From Novosphingobium sp. FKTRR1 (GTDB lineage Bacteria; Pseudomonadota; Alphaproteobacteria; Sphingomonadales; Sphingomonadaceae): DNA of 57,793 nucleotides. Numbering within the stretch: the first letter of the stretch is position 1; every line of letters starts with the position of its first letter. Both the position numbers and the translations under genes were made by a program. Positions 1 through 7,788 of this stretch are shown piece after piece. The stretch lies in assembly GCF_020404405.1 (NCBI RefSeq), contig NZ_JAIZDA010000021.1, forward strand, positions 1 through 57,793. The letters are read 5' to 3'. Under the pieces are notes generated by a model that saw nothing but the letters and a program-made list of their open reading frames with translations, made no database searches and was not told the DNA's origin.

Positions 1-72
1 GCGCGGGCCCCAACGCTGTGCGGGGGCGGGGGCTTGGGGGGGGGGCTTGAGCGTCGCGCCAGCAAGCCCGAC
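1..72. other. G-rich tract past the LysR stop codon
   Basis: No gene is seen here. The stretch holds three closely spaced runs of G: five at 22-26, five at 28-32 and ten at 36-45. It lies just beyond the 3' end of the LysR gene, which reads on the other strand. The runs could favour quadruplex formation or polymerase slippage. No intrinsic terminator with a T-run is visible. Confidence 0.5.
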
Positions 73-966
73 TTATCGCGGCAACAGCCTGGTCCGTTCG
101 CGCGCAACCAGCGCGGTCAGCCAGTCCTTGAATGCACGCACGCGCGCAAGGTTGTGCGTGTCCTTGTGCGTCACCAGCCAGAAACTGCGCTGGATGGTTT
201 GCGCTGGCAGGACTGGGACCAGCCATTTGTCGGCATCGCCGATGAAGCACGGCAGCACGCCGATGCCCGAACCGGCCGCGATCAGGCGATGCTGCACGAT
301 GATCGAGGGCGAGCGCAGCGTCGCGACAAGGCCCGGCTCGATCTCGTCAAGATACCGCAATTCGGGCGCATAGAGCAGGTCGGGCACATAGCCGACAAGG
401 CGGTGCCCTTGCGACAGATCGCCCGGCCCCGCGGGGTGGCCATAGCGCGCCAGATAGCCGCGCGTGGCATAGAGCCGCAAAGCATAGTCCGACAGCTTGC
501 CCGCGATGACCGGCCCGGCGCGCGGCCGTGACAGGCTGACGGCAAGGTCGGCCTCGCGCTTGGACGGACTGAGGAAGCCGGACGACGCGACCAGATCGAC
601 CGTCAGGCGGGGGTGCGCCTCGACAAAGCCGCGCAAGGCCGGCGCGACGATCCAGCTGGCAAATCCTTCGGACAGGCTGACCCGCAGCAACCCGGCCGGT
701 CCGCCGCCGTCGGCGTGCTCGGCGATGCGGCTGGCGGCCTGCTCCATCGCCTCGACATCGGCGAGCATCACCTCGCCCGCTTCGGTCAGCACCTGACCCT
801 CGCGGGTCTGCTCGAACAAGGTGGCCCCGGCGCGCGCTTCCAGTCGGCGCAGGCGGCGGCCCACGGTGGTGGCATCGACGCCCAGTGTGACCGCCGCACG
901 CGCCATCTGGCCGGCGCGCGCGACCGCTAGGAAGGTCTGGTAGTCGTTCCAGTCAGGTGGCTGCAT
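73..966 (-). CDS. LysR-family transcriptional regulator
   Basis: 297-residue protein of normal LysR length. Residues about 6-65 form the winged helix-turn-helix, including TVGRRLRRLEARAGATLF, the typical recognition-helix and wing segment. The rest resembles the periplasmic-binding-protein-like effector domain, with the family-typical RVSLSEGF start near residue 95. It is divergent from methylmalonate-semialdehyde dehydrogenase with 93 bp between the start codons, so it is a likely regulator of that gene and perhaps of the whole valine cluster; this is inference from layout. Two perfect 6-bp-arm inverted repeats lie in the intergenic DNA, one of them over this gene's start codon, which suggests autoregulation. 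The effector is unknown. Confidence 0.93.
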   Translation of the reverse strand: MQPPDWNDYQTFLAVARAGQMARAAVTLGVDATTVGRRLRRLEARAGATLFEQTREGQVLTEAGEVMLADVEAMEQAASRIAEHADGGGPAGLLRVSLSEGFASWIVAPALRGFVEAHPRLTVDLVASSGFLSPSKREADLAVSLSRPRAGPVIAGKLSDYALRLYATRGYLARYGHPAGPGDLSQGHRLVGYVPDLLYAPELRYLDEIEPGLVATLRSPSIIVQHRLIAAGSGIGVLPCFIGDADKWLVPVLPAQTIQRSFWLVTHKDTHNLARVRAFKDWLTALVARERTRLLPR

Positions 967-1008
967 TTATGCAGGTTGGCATCGCATTTTCGTCTGTTGC
1001 TTGCAACA
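961..1008. promoter_or_regulatory. Two perfect inverted repeats between lysR and mmsA
   Basis: CTGCATTTATGCAG at 961-974 and TGTTGCTTGCAACA at 995-1008 are each perfect 6-bp-arm dyads separated by TT. Centre to centre they are 34 bp apart. The first overlaps the LysR start codon; the second is 52 bp before the mmsA start. LysR proteins bind short dyads of this general kind, so these are candidate operator sites for the adjacent LysR. This is inferred from symmetry and position only. Confidence 0.5.
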
Positions 1009-1059
1009 AATGGTTGGTGCACCTGCTGCGGCACGGCCTTTGCCACAAGAGGAATTCCG

Positions 1060-2559
1060 ATGCGTCTGATCGACCATTTCATCGCCGGCGGTACCGGCGG
1101 CCTTGTCTCGCCGCGCAAGGGCGATGTCTTTGATCCCAACAACGGCGGCGTTCAGGCGCAAGTCGTGCTGGGGGATGCCGCTGTGCTGCAGCGCGCGGTC
1201 GACGCCGCGCTGGCCGCCCAGCCCGCCTGGGCCGCGACCAACCCGCAGCGCCGCGCCCGCGTGATGTTCCGCTTCAAGGAACTGGTCGAGGCCAACATGG
1301 ACGAGCTGGCCCGGCTGCTCTCGGCCGAGCATGGCAAGGTCATCGCCGATTCCAAGGGCGACATTCAGCGCGGGCTTGAAGTCGTCGAATTCGCCTGCGG
1401 CATCCCGCACGTGCTGAAGGGCGAGTTCACGCAGGGCGCGGGGCCCGGCATCGACGTTTATTCGTTCCGCCAGCCGATCGGCATCGGTGCGGGCATCACC
1501 CCGTTCAACTTCCCCGGCATGATCCCCTTGTGGATGAGCGCGATCGCCATCGCCACCGGCAACGCCTTCATCATCAAGCCCAGCGAGCGCGATCCTTCGG
1601 TGCCGGTGCGGCTGGCCGAATTGTTCATCGAAGCGGGCCTGCCCGAAGGCATCTGCCAGGTCGTCCATGGCGACAAGGAAATGGTCGACGCGATCCTTGA
1701 TCACCCGGCGATCGGCGCGGTCAGCTTCGTCGGCTCGTCCGATATCGCGCACTATGTCTACAATCGCGGCGTTGCGGCGGGCAAGCGCGTGCAGGCCATG
1801 GGCGGTGCCAAGAACCACGGCATCGTCATGCCCGACGCCGATCTCGATCAGGTGGTCAACGATCTGGCCGGGGCCGCGTTCGGTTCGGCGGGCGAGCGCT
1901 GCATGGCGCTGCCGGTGGTCGTGCCCGTCGGGGCGGATACTGCCGAGCGGCTGAAGGCCAAGCTGATCCCCGCGATCGAGGCGTTGAAGGTCGGCATCTC
2001 GACCGATCCCGAAGCGCATTACGGTCCGGTGGTGACGCAGGCGCACAAGGAAAAGATCGAAGGCTGGATCGCCAAGTGCGTCGAAGAAGGCGGCGAACTG
2101 ATCATCGATGGCCGCGGTTTCAAGCTGCAAGGCCATGAGGACGGCTTCTTTGTCGGCCCGACGCTGATCGACCACGTCACGCCCGACATGGACAGCTACC
2201 ACAACGAGATCTTCGGCCCGGTGCTGCAGATCGTCCGCGCGGACGGCTTTGAAGAGGCGCTGTCGCTGGCGAGCAAGCACCAGTACGGCAACGGCGTGGC
2301 GCTGTTCACCCGCAACGGCCGCGCCGCGCGCGAATTCGCCGCGCGGGTCAACGTCGGCATGGTCGGCATCAACGTGCCGATCCCGGTGCCGGTGGCCTAT
2401 CACACCTTCGGCGGGTGGAAGCGCTCGGCATTCGGCGACACCAACCAGCACGGCATGGAAGGCGTCAAGTTCTGGACCAAGGTCAAGACCGTGACGCAGC
2501 GCTGGCCCGACGGTTCGGCGGAACTGGGCAACGCCTTCGTCATCCCGACCATGGGGTGA
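1060..2559 (+). CDS. mmsA: CoA-acylating methylmalonate-semialdehyde dehydrogenase
   Basis: 499-residue ALDH-superfamily enzyme that converts methylmalonate semialdehyde plus CoA and NAD+ to propionyl-CoA and CO2, the last step of valine breakdown. MmsA-type features are the opening MRLIDHFIAGG, the PFNFPGMIPLWM segment, and the catalytic Cys281 in SAGERCMAL. The ATG at 1060 is preferred over the longer open frame because it follows an AAGAGGAA ribosome site, matches the usual family N-terminus, and leaves room for the intergenic dyads. It is followed by an apparent terminator and then by the four remaining genes of the pathway on the same strand, probably under a second promoter. Confidence 0.95.
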   Translation: MRLIDHFIAGGTGGLVSPRKGDVFDPNNGGVQAQVVLGDAAVLQRAVDAALAAQPAWAATNPQRRARVMFRFKELVEANMDELARLLSAEHGKVIADSKGDIQRGLEVVEFACGIPHVLKGEFTQGAGPGIDVYSFRQPIGIGAGITPFNFPGMIPLWMSAIAIATGNAFIIKPSERDPSVPVRLAELFIEAGLPEGICQVVHGDKEMVDAILDHPAIGAVSFVGSSDIAHYVYNRGVAAGKRVQAMGGAKNHGIVMPDADLDQVVNDLAGAAFGSAGERCMALPVVVPVGADTAERLKAKLIPAIEALKVGISTDPEAHYGPVVTQAHKEKIEGWIAKCVEEGGELIIDGRGFKLQGHEDGFFVGPTLIDHVTPDMDSYHNEIFGPVLQIVRADGFEEALSLASKHQYGNGVALFTRNGRAAREFAARVNVGMVGINVPIPVPVAYHTFGGWKRSAFGDTNQHGMEGVKFWTKVKTVTQRWPDGSAELGNAFVIPTMG

Positions 2560-2577
2560 TGATGGCAGCATGAAATG

Positions 2578-2633
2578 CCGAGGCGATCGGGAAGGCGGAC
2601 TTTTCACGAATCTGCCGCCTGTTTTTGCCTCGG
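2578..2633 (+). terminator. Terminator-like hairpin nested in a longer inverted repeat
   Basis: AGGCGG at 2593-2598 pairs with CCGCCT at 2615-2620 and is followed by GTTTTTG, so it can act as an intrinsic terminator for mmsA. This hairpin sits inside a second, perfect 7-bp pair, CCGAGGC at 2578-2584 with GCCTCGG at 2627-2633. The two could form one extended structure. The loop of the inner stem is long (16 nt), so the termination strength is uncertain. Confidence 0.5.
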
Positions 2634-2675
2634 CTGATCGTGCCGGGCAGACCGGGGTTGACCCGCGGGGCCATC

Positions 2676-2715
2676 TTGCTCCACGCGGCCATCTCGGCTT
2701 AATCGCGCGATTAAG
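2676..2715 (+). promoter_or_regulatory. Putative promoter with an 18-bp palindromic operator
   Basis: A possible -35 TTGCTC (2676-2681) and -10 TTAATC (2699-2704) are 17 bp apart. A perfect 18-bp palindrome, CTTAATCGCGCGATTAAG at 2698-2715, covers the -10 and ends 20 bp before the acyl-CoA dehydrogenase ATG. A dimeric repressor bound there would block initiation. The repressor is not identifiable from this window. Confidence 0.5.
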
Positions 2716-2735
2716 TGTTTTGCGAGAGGGGCATC

Positions 2736-3878
2736 ATGACCGACCAGTTCCAGCTCACCGACGATCAACTGGCAATCCAGGAGATGGCGCAACGGTTCAC
2801 CGCCGACGCCATCACACCGTTCGCCGCGCAATGGGACGAGGATCACACGTTCCCGCGTGAGACGATCAAGGCCGCCGCCGAGCTTGGTTTCGGCGCGATC
2901 TATGTCAGCGAGGAATCGGGCGGCATCGGCCTTGGGCGGCTGGAAGCGGCGCTGATCATGGAGGCCATGTCGTATGGCTGTCCGGCGACCAGCGCGTTCA
3001 TCTCGATCCACAACATGGCCGCGTGGATGATCGACACTTTCGGCGGTGACGAGCTCAAGGCGCGCTATCTGCCCTCGCTGGTGTCGATGGACCTGATCGC
3101 CAGCTACTGCCTGACCGAGCCGGGCTCGGGTTCGGATGCCGCCGCGCTCAAGACCACGGCGCGGCTCGATGGTGACCACTATGTGCTCAACGGCACCAAG
3201 CAGTTCATCTCGGGCGCCGGGGTCAACGATGTCTATGTCGTGATGGTCCGCACCGGCGATGCCAGCGCCAAGGGCATTTCCTGCCTGGTCGTGGACAAGG
3301 ATACCCCCGGCGTCAGCTTCGGCGCGCCCGAGCGCAAGCTGGGCTGGAATGCCTCGCCCACCGCGCAAGTCGTGTTCGACAACGCACAGGTGCCGGTGGC
3401 CAATCGCGTCGGTGCCGAAGGCGATGGCTTCCGCTTCGCGATGGCCGGGCTCGATGGCGGGCGGCTCAACATCGGCGCGTGCTCGCTGGGCGGTGCGCAG
3501 CGCTGCCTTGATGAGGCGATCGGCTACGTCAAGGATCGCAAGCAGTTCGGCAAGGCCATCGCCGAATTCCAGAACACCCAGTTCGTGCTGGCCGACATGG
3601 CGACCGACCTCGAAGCGGCGCGCGCGTTGCTCTATCTTGCCGCGGCCAAAGTATCGTCGGGCGCGCCCGACAAGACCCGCTTTTCCGCCATGGCCAAGAA
3701 GCTGGCGACCGACACCGGATCGTCGGTGGTCGACCGTGCGCTGCAGATGTTCGGCGGCTATGGCTACTTGCGCGACTATCCGATCGAGCGCTTCTGGCGC
3801 GATCTGCGGGTGCACCGCATCCTTGAAGGCACCAACGAAGTGATGCGCCTGATCGTGGGACGGGACTTGCTGAAATGA
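2736..3878 (+). CDS. Isobutyryl-CoA dehydrogenase (acyl-CoA dehydrogenase family)
   Basis: 380-residue FAD enzyme of the short/branched-chain acyl-CoA dehydrogenase family, expected to oxidise isobutyryl-CoA to methacrylyl-CoA. Visible family signatures are YCLTEPGSGSDAAALKT in the middle beta domain and the C-terminal ILEGTNEVMR, where Glu364 sits at the position of the catalytic base of short-chain enzymes. The ATG at 2736 follows GAGAGGGG and gives the standard N-terminus. The stop overlaps the next start by ATGA, so translation is probably coupled with the CoA hydrolase. The isobutyryl assignment rests mainly on the neighbouring valine genes; a general short-chain specificity is possible. 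Confidence 0.9.
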   Translation: MTDQFQLTDDQLAIQEMAQRFTADAITPFAAQWDEDHTFPRETIKAAAELGFGAIYVSEESGGIGLGRLEAALIMEAMSYGCPATSAFISIHNMAAWMIDTFGGDELKARYLPSLVSMDLIASYCLTEPGSGSDAAALKTTARLDGDHYVLNGTKQFISGAGVNDVYVVMVRTGDASAKGISCLVVDKDTPGVSFGAPERKLGWNASPTAQVVFDNAQVPVANRVGAEGDGFRFAMAGLDGGRLNIGACSLGGAQRCLDEAIGYVKDRKQFGKAIAEFQNTQFVLADMATDLEAARALLYLAAAKVSSGAPDKTRFSAMAKKLATDTGSSVVDRALQMFGGYGYLRDYPIERFWRDLRVHRILEGTNEVMRLIVGRDLLK

Positions 3879-4945
3879 CCGACGATGTGCTGACCCGTAT
3901 CGACGGCGCTGCGGGCGTGATCTCGCTCAACCGGCCCAAGGCGATCCATGCGCTGACGCTGCCGATGGTCGATGCGATGGCCGAGGCGCTGCTGGGCTGG
4001 CGCAACGATCCCGCGGTCGACCTGGTGATCATCGATCACGCGGTCGATCCGGGCGGCGATCCCAAGCTGTCGCGCGGGTTCTGCGCGGGCGGCGACATCG
4101 CGTTCCTGCGCAACTCGGCGCTGAACGACGCAGGCGTGTCGGGGCGCAAGTTCTTCCACGATGAATACCGCCTCAACCACCTGATCGCGGCCTATCCCAA
4201 GCCGGTCGTCGCGTTCATGGACGGGATCACGATGGGCGGCGGCGTGGGCATTTCGGGCCCTGCCAGCTATCGCGTGGCGACCGAGGCGACCCGGCTGGCG
4301 ATGCCCGAAACCGGCATCGGCCTGTTTCCCGATGTGGGCGGCGGCTGGTATCTGTCGCGGCTGAAGGGGCGGCTGGGCCAGTATCTGGCGCTGACCGGCG
4401 CGCGGCTCGATGGCGCGGAATGCCTGTGGGCGGGGCTTGCCACGCACTATCTGCCCGGCGCGGCGGTGGCCGGGGCCAAGGCGCGGATTGCCGCCGAACC
4501 GCACGAACTCCTTGCGATCCTGCACGAAGCATCGGCGGTGCCGCCGCCCGCCAGGATCGCCGCCCATGCCGACGCTATCGCCCGGCTGTTCGCCTCGGAC
4601 AGCTATGAGGACATTCTGGCCGCGCTTGCGGCCGACGGCAGCGATTTCGCGCAGGCGACGCTGGCCACGCTCGCCACAAAGAGCCCGCAGACCTGCAAGG
4701 TTGCCCTGCGCCAACTGGCGACCAGCCTGACTTTGCCCGATTTTGCCGCCAACATGGTGATGGAGTACCGCATCGCCAGCCGCGTGCTGACCCTGCCCGA
4801 CTTTGCCGAGGGCGTGCGCGCGGTGATCGTCGACAAGGACAACGCGCCGCAATGGCACCCGGCAACGCCCGAGGGCGTGACCGAGGCCTTGCTTGACAGC
4901 ATCTTCGCCGCGCTGCCGGCCAACGAGGAATGGACCCCGCTATGA
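3875..4945 (+). CDS. 3-hydroxyisobutyryl-CoA hydrolase
   Basis: 356-residue crotonase-fold protein. It is longer than ordinary enoyl-CoA hydratases and contains the hydrolase-diagnostic segment [14 protein letters not shown], with Glu145 and Asp153 at the positions of the catalytic pair in the HIBCH family. It should release free 3-hydroxyisobutyrate from its CoA ester in valine catabolism. It overlaps both neighbours by the four bases ATGA and so lies in a tightly coupled operon. The C-terminal half, with [13 protein letters not shown], is also typical of HIBCH-like proteins. Confidence 0.93.
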   Translation: MTDDVLTRIDGAAGVISLNRPKAIHALTLPMVDAMAEALLGWRNDPAVDLVIIDHAVDPGGDPKLSRGFCAGGDIAFLRNSALNDAGVSGRKFFHDEYRLNHLIAAYPKPVVAFMDGITMGGGVGISGPASYRVATEATRLAMPETGIGLFPDVGGGWYLSRLKGRLGQYLALTGARLDGAECLWAGLATHYLPGAAVAGAKARIAAEPHELLAILHEASAVPPPARIAAHADAIARLFASDSYEDILAALAADGSDFAQATLATLATKSPQTCKVALRQLATSLTLPDFAANMVMEYRIASRVLTLPDFAEGVRAVIVDKDNAPQWHPATPEGVTEALLDSIFAALPANEEWTPL

Positions 4946-5736
4946 GCACCGAGCCCGTCTACGAAACGATTCTGGTCGAACGCCACGGCGCCGTCACGCT
5001 GATCACGCTCAACCGGCCCAAGTCGCTCAACGCGCTCAATTCGCAAGTGCTCGACGATCTGATCGGGGCGTTCGCCGCGTTCGAGGCCGATGCCAGCCAA
5101 GGCTGCGCCGTGCTGACCGGATCGGGCGAAAAGGCCTTTGCCGCCGGCGCCGATATCAAGGAAATGGCCGACAAACCGGCATCCGATTTCTTCAACGAGG
5201 ACTTCTTCGCCAAGTGGACCAGCCATCTGGTCAAGACCACGCGCAAGCCATGGATCGCGGCGGTCAACGGCTTTGCGCTGGGTGGCGGCTGCGAACTGGC
5301 GATGATGGCCGACTTCATCATTGCGTCCGAAAACGCCAAGTTCGGCCAGCCCGAAATCAAGCTGGGCGTGGCGCCGGGCATGGGCGGCAGCCAGCGCCTG
5401 ACCCGCGCGGTGGGCAAGGCCAAGGCGATGGACATGTGCCTGACCGGCCGGATGATGGACGCGGCCGAAGCCGAGCGCTCGGGCCTCGTCTCCCGCGTGG
5501 TGCCGCTGGCCGACTTGCTCGCCGACGCGCTCAAGACGGCCGCCGCCATCGCCGCGATGCCGCCGATGGCGGTGAAGGTGAACAAGGAAATGGTGAACGC
5601 AGCGTTCGAGACAACGCTCGATCAGGGCCTGTTGTTCGAACGCCGCAGCTTCCAGATCCTCACCGCCACGCAGGACAAGGCCGAAGGGATGGCCGCCTTC
5701 ATCGAAAAACGCGCGGGCGTTTGGACGGGCAAGTAA
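4942..5736 (+). CDS. Enoyl-CoA hydratase
   Basis: 264-residue crotonase-family hydratase. The oxyanion-hole segments [11 protein letters not shown] and [13 protein letters not shown] are intact, and both catalytic glutamates are present (Glu118 in GGGCELA and Glu138 in GQPEIKLG). In this operon it most likely hydrates methacrylyl-CoA to 3-hydroxyisobutyryl-CoA, although the sequence alone resembles broad short-chain hydratases. The ATG at 4942 overlaps the stop of the upstream hydrolase gene. A longer upstream reading would add only four residues and lacks support. Confidence 0.93.
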   Translation: MSTEPVYETILVERHGAVTLITLNRPKSLNALNSQVLDDLIGAFAAFEADASQGCAVLTGSGEKAFAAGADIKEMADKPASDFFNEDFFAKWTSHLVKTTRKPWIAAVNGFALGGGCELAMMADFIIASENAKFGQPEIKLGVAPGMGGSQRLTRAVGKAKAMDMCLTGRMMDAAEAERSGLVSRVVPLADLLADALKTAAAIAAMPPMAVKVNKEMVNAAFETTLDQGLLFERRSFQILTATQDKAEGMAAFIEKRAGVWTGK

Positions 5737-5744
5737 ATCGTCAC

Positions 5745-5770
5745 GCCCTCCTCCCTTCGGGGGAGAGGGC
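5745..5770 (+). repeat. GC-rich stem-loop with TTCG loop
   Basis: GCCCTC and CTCCC (5745-5755) face GGGGAGAGGGC (5760-5770) across a TTCG tetraloop. It lies between the hydratase stop and the ribosome site of 3-hydroxyisobutyrate dehydrogenase. It resembles the GC-rich hairpins at 9649-9735, so it may belong to the same extragenic repeat type. It could protect upstream mRNA or damp downstream expression. Confidence 0.5.
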
Positions 5771-5783
5771 TAGGAGAATTGCT

Positions 5784-6656
5784 ATGAAGATCGCATTCAT
5801 CGGCCTTGGCAACATGGGCGGCGGCATGGCCGCAAATCTGGTCAAGGCGGGGCATGATGTCCACGCGTTCGACCTTGCCGAAGCGGCGCTGGCGCGGGCT
5901 GCCGAAAGTGGTTGCACCACCTATACCTCGGTGCGCGAAGCGGTGCAGGGGGCCGAAGCGGTCGTCGCGATGCTGCCCAACGGCGCCATCGTGAAGGCGG
6001 TGTTCACCGCTGACGTTATCGGCCATGCCCCTGTCAGCGCGCTGCTGCTCGACTGTTCGACCATCGACGTGACCACCGCGCGCGAGGTTGCGACGCTGGC
6101 GAGCGATGCGGGCTATGCCATGGTCGACGCGCCGGTTTCGGGCGGGATCGCGGCGGCCAACGGCGGCACGCTGACCTTCATGGTCGGCGGCAGCGACGAG
6201 GCTTTCGCCCGCGCCGAGCCGATCCTGTCGGCCATGGGCAAGGCGGTGATCCACGCCGGTTGCAGCGGCGCCGGACAGGCGGCCAAGATCTGCAACAACA
6301 TGCTGCTTGGCGCATCGATGGTCGCCACCTGCGAAACCTTCGCCATGGCCGAAAAGCTGGGGCTGGACTTGCAGACCTTCTTCGACATTTCGTCCAAGGC
6401 CTCGGGCCAGTGCTGGTCGATGACGAGCTATTGCCCGGTGCCCGGCGTCGGTCCGGTCACGCCTGCCGACAACGGCTATCAGGGCGGCTTTGCCACCGCG
6501 CTGATGCTCAAGGATCTGCGGCTGGCGATGGCGGCGGCCAAGGATGCCGGAGCGACCGTGCCGATGGGCGCGCGCGCCGAAGAACTCTACGCCGCCTTTG
6601 CCGAGGCCGGGAACGGCGGGATCGACTTTTCCGCGATCATCGGCACCCTGAAATAA
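5784..6656 (+). CDS. mmsB: 3-hydroxyisobutyrate dehydrogenase
   Basis: 290-residue beta-hydroxyacid dehydrogenase that oxidises 3-hydroxyisobutyrate to methylmalonate semialdehyde with NAD+. The N-terminal Rossmann motif is GLGNMGGGMA (7-16). The substrate loop is DAPVSGG (115-121), and the catalytic lysine is Lys168 in GAGQAAKICNN. The ATG at 5784 follows TAGGAGAA. It ends the valine run: its product is the substrate of the first gene of the cluster, so the five enzymes form a complete path from isobutyryl-CoA to propionyl-CoA. The next gene converges on it with only six bases between. Confidence 0.95.
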   Translation: MKIAFIGLGNMGGGMAANLVKAGHDVHAFDLAEAALARAAESGCTTYTSVREAVQGAEAVVAMLPNGAIVKAVFTADVIGHAPVSALLLDCSTIDVTTAREVATLASDAGYAMVDAPVSGGIAAANGGTLTFMVGGSDEAFARAEPILSAMGKAVIHAGCSGAGQAAKICNNMLLGASMVATCETFAMAEKLGLDLQTFFDISSKASGQCWSMTSYCPVPGVGPVTPADNGYQGGFATALMLKDLRLAMAAAKDAGATVPMGARAEELYAAFAEAGNGGIDFSAIIGTLK

Positions 6657-6662
6657 GCCGCA

Positions 6663-7634
6663 TCAGCGGTTGGCGATCGCCACCCGTGAAGCGATGATCC
6701 GGCCGATCGGGTCATCGCGCAAAGGGGTGGCGGTGGCGATGCGGCCCGGCAGTTGGCTGGGAGCGAGTTGGCTGGCGGGGAGTCGGCTGGCCGCGCTGGC
6801 TGAGCCGACGGCCGGTTTGCCCACCCGCGCCACAGTCAGTCTTGGCGGCTGAACGGGCGCGACCGGCGTTTCGAGCACGATGCCACGAAGGAAGTCGGCG
6901 CCGATCCGTGACGGCGCGGCCTGATAGCTTGCCGCAAGAACCGTTCGCACCGGGCGCGCTTCCTGCGCCTGGGCGCGCATCGGTGCAGGCGCTGGGCGCG
7001 AGATCGCGGCCAGCCGGTCCTCGCGCTCGGGCGGGCGGTTGTAGATGAAGCCGTTGACCGGCCAGTGCGTGGTGCCAAGGTCGCCTAGCGGCGCATACCA
7101 CACGCGCACCGCGCTCCAGTCGTTGTCGGGCGATACATCGACCGCGCGCACGTCATCTTCGATCTGGCCGCGCCGTCCGTCGATCGGCGACCAGTTGGCA
7201 TGGCGCAACAGCACCGTGCGCGAATCGACGACTCGGCTGACCGCCGCGACATGGCCCAGTTGCATCGGACCATAGGGGCGAAAGCTCATCACCGCGCCGA
7301 CGCGCGGGCGATAGCCGCGGGCATAGCGACCGGCGGCCTGATCCCACCAGGTCAGCGCGTCGCCGCGAATGTCGATGCCCGAAACCTTGCGGGCATAAGG
7401 CACGCATTCAAGGTAGGGCAGGCCGGAAAGGGCGGCATTGGGGGCGCCGTGGACAGCCGGGCTGCTGTCGTAGAATCCGCCGTCGAGCAGATCGACGGGG
7501 GCGGGCCGCGCAACCGCCGGACTGGCGCAAAGCGCCGAGGCGAGCGTGCCCGCAGCCAGACTCAACCCGAGGCTGAGGCCTTCGCTTAACCGTTTCGGTC
7601 CTCCGAGGAGGATTCGCTGATTCCATCCCTGCAT
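6663..7634 (-). CDS. Secreted CHAP-domain peptidoglycan hydrolase
   Basis: 323-residue protein. A basic start and a hydrophobic stretch ending at AVARPA near residue 43 look like a signal peptide. Residues about 70-165 match a CHAP (amidase/endopeptidase) domain: candidate catalytic Cys77 in LECVPYAR, His128 in GHVAAVSR, and the HANW segment at 145-148. The rest is a proline- and alanine-rich tail of low complexity with no recognised domain. Its role is probably cell-wall cleavage or remodelling in the periplasm. It is divergent from der. The exact substrate bond cannot be told from sequence. Confidence 0.85.
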   Translation of the reverse strand: MQGWNQRILLGGPKRLSEGLSLGLSLAAGTLASALCASPAVARPAPVDLLDGGFYDSSPAVHGAPNAALSGLPYLECVPYARKVSGIDIRGDALTWWDQAAGRYARGYRPRVGAVMSFRPYGPMQLGHVAAVSRVVDSRTVLLRHANWSPIDGRRGQIEDDVRAVDVSPDNDWSAVRVWYAPLGDLGTTHWPVNGFIYNRPPEREDRLAAISRPAPAPMRAQAQEARPVRTVLAASYQAAPSRIGADFLRGIVLETPVAPVQPPRLTVARVGKPAVGSASAASRLPASQLAPSQLPGRIATATPLRDDPIGRIIASRVAIANR

Positions 7635-7658
7635 GCAGCGCTTGTGCCCTGCAGTTGG

Positions 7659-7696
7659 TTAAGTGCAGCAAATTGCCTATAGTTAATCGCACTTAA
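7659..7696. promoter_or_regulatory. Inverted repeat in the CHAP/der intergenic region
   Basis: TTAAGTGC at 7659-7666 is exactly repeated in inverted form as GCACTTAA at 7689-7696, with a 22-bp spacer. The right arm plus the preceding TTAATCG gives two TTAA half-sites six bases apart, close to but not matching the CtrA pattern TTAA-N7-TTAA. The location in a divergent promoter region suggests regulation of one or both genes. Confidence 0.35.
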
Positions 7697-7788
7697 ACCG
7701 TATCTTGTGAAACGATTGCCGAAACCATTGCAGGCCCCCCGCCACCATCCGGCTTGCGTTTCGCGCGCCGAAGGGCCACGGGAAAGCC

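Noticed and set aside
967..2607. A 546-codon open frame antisense to mmsA
   Set aside because: It mirrors a clear ALDH gene. Its composition is the usual His/Asp/Arg/Gly-rich product of reading GC-biased codons backwards, with no domain.
4893..6656. A 587-codon plus-strand frame apparently fusing the hydratase region to 3-hydroxyisobutyrate dehydrogenase
   Set aside because: Only the part from 5784 is real protein. The upstream part is the enoyl-CoA hydratase gene read in the wrong frame.
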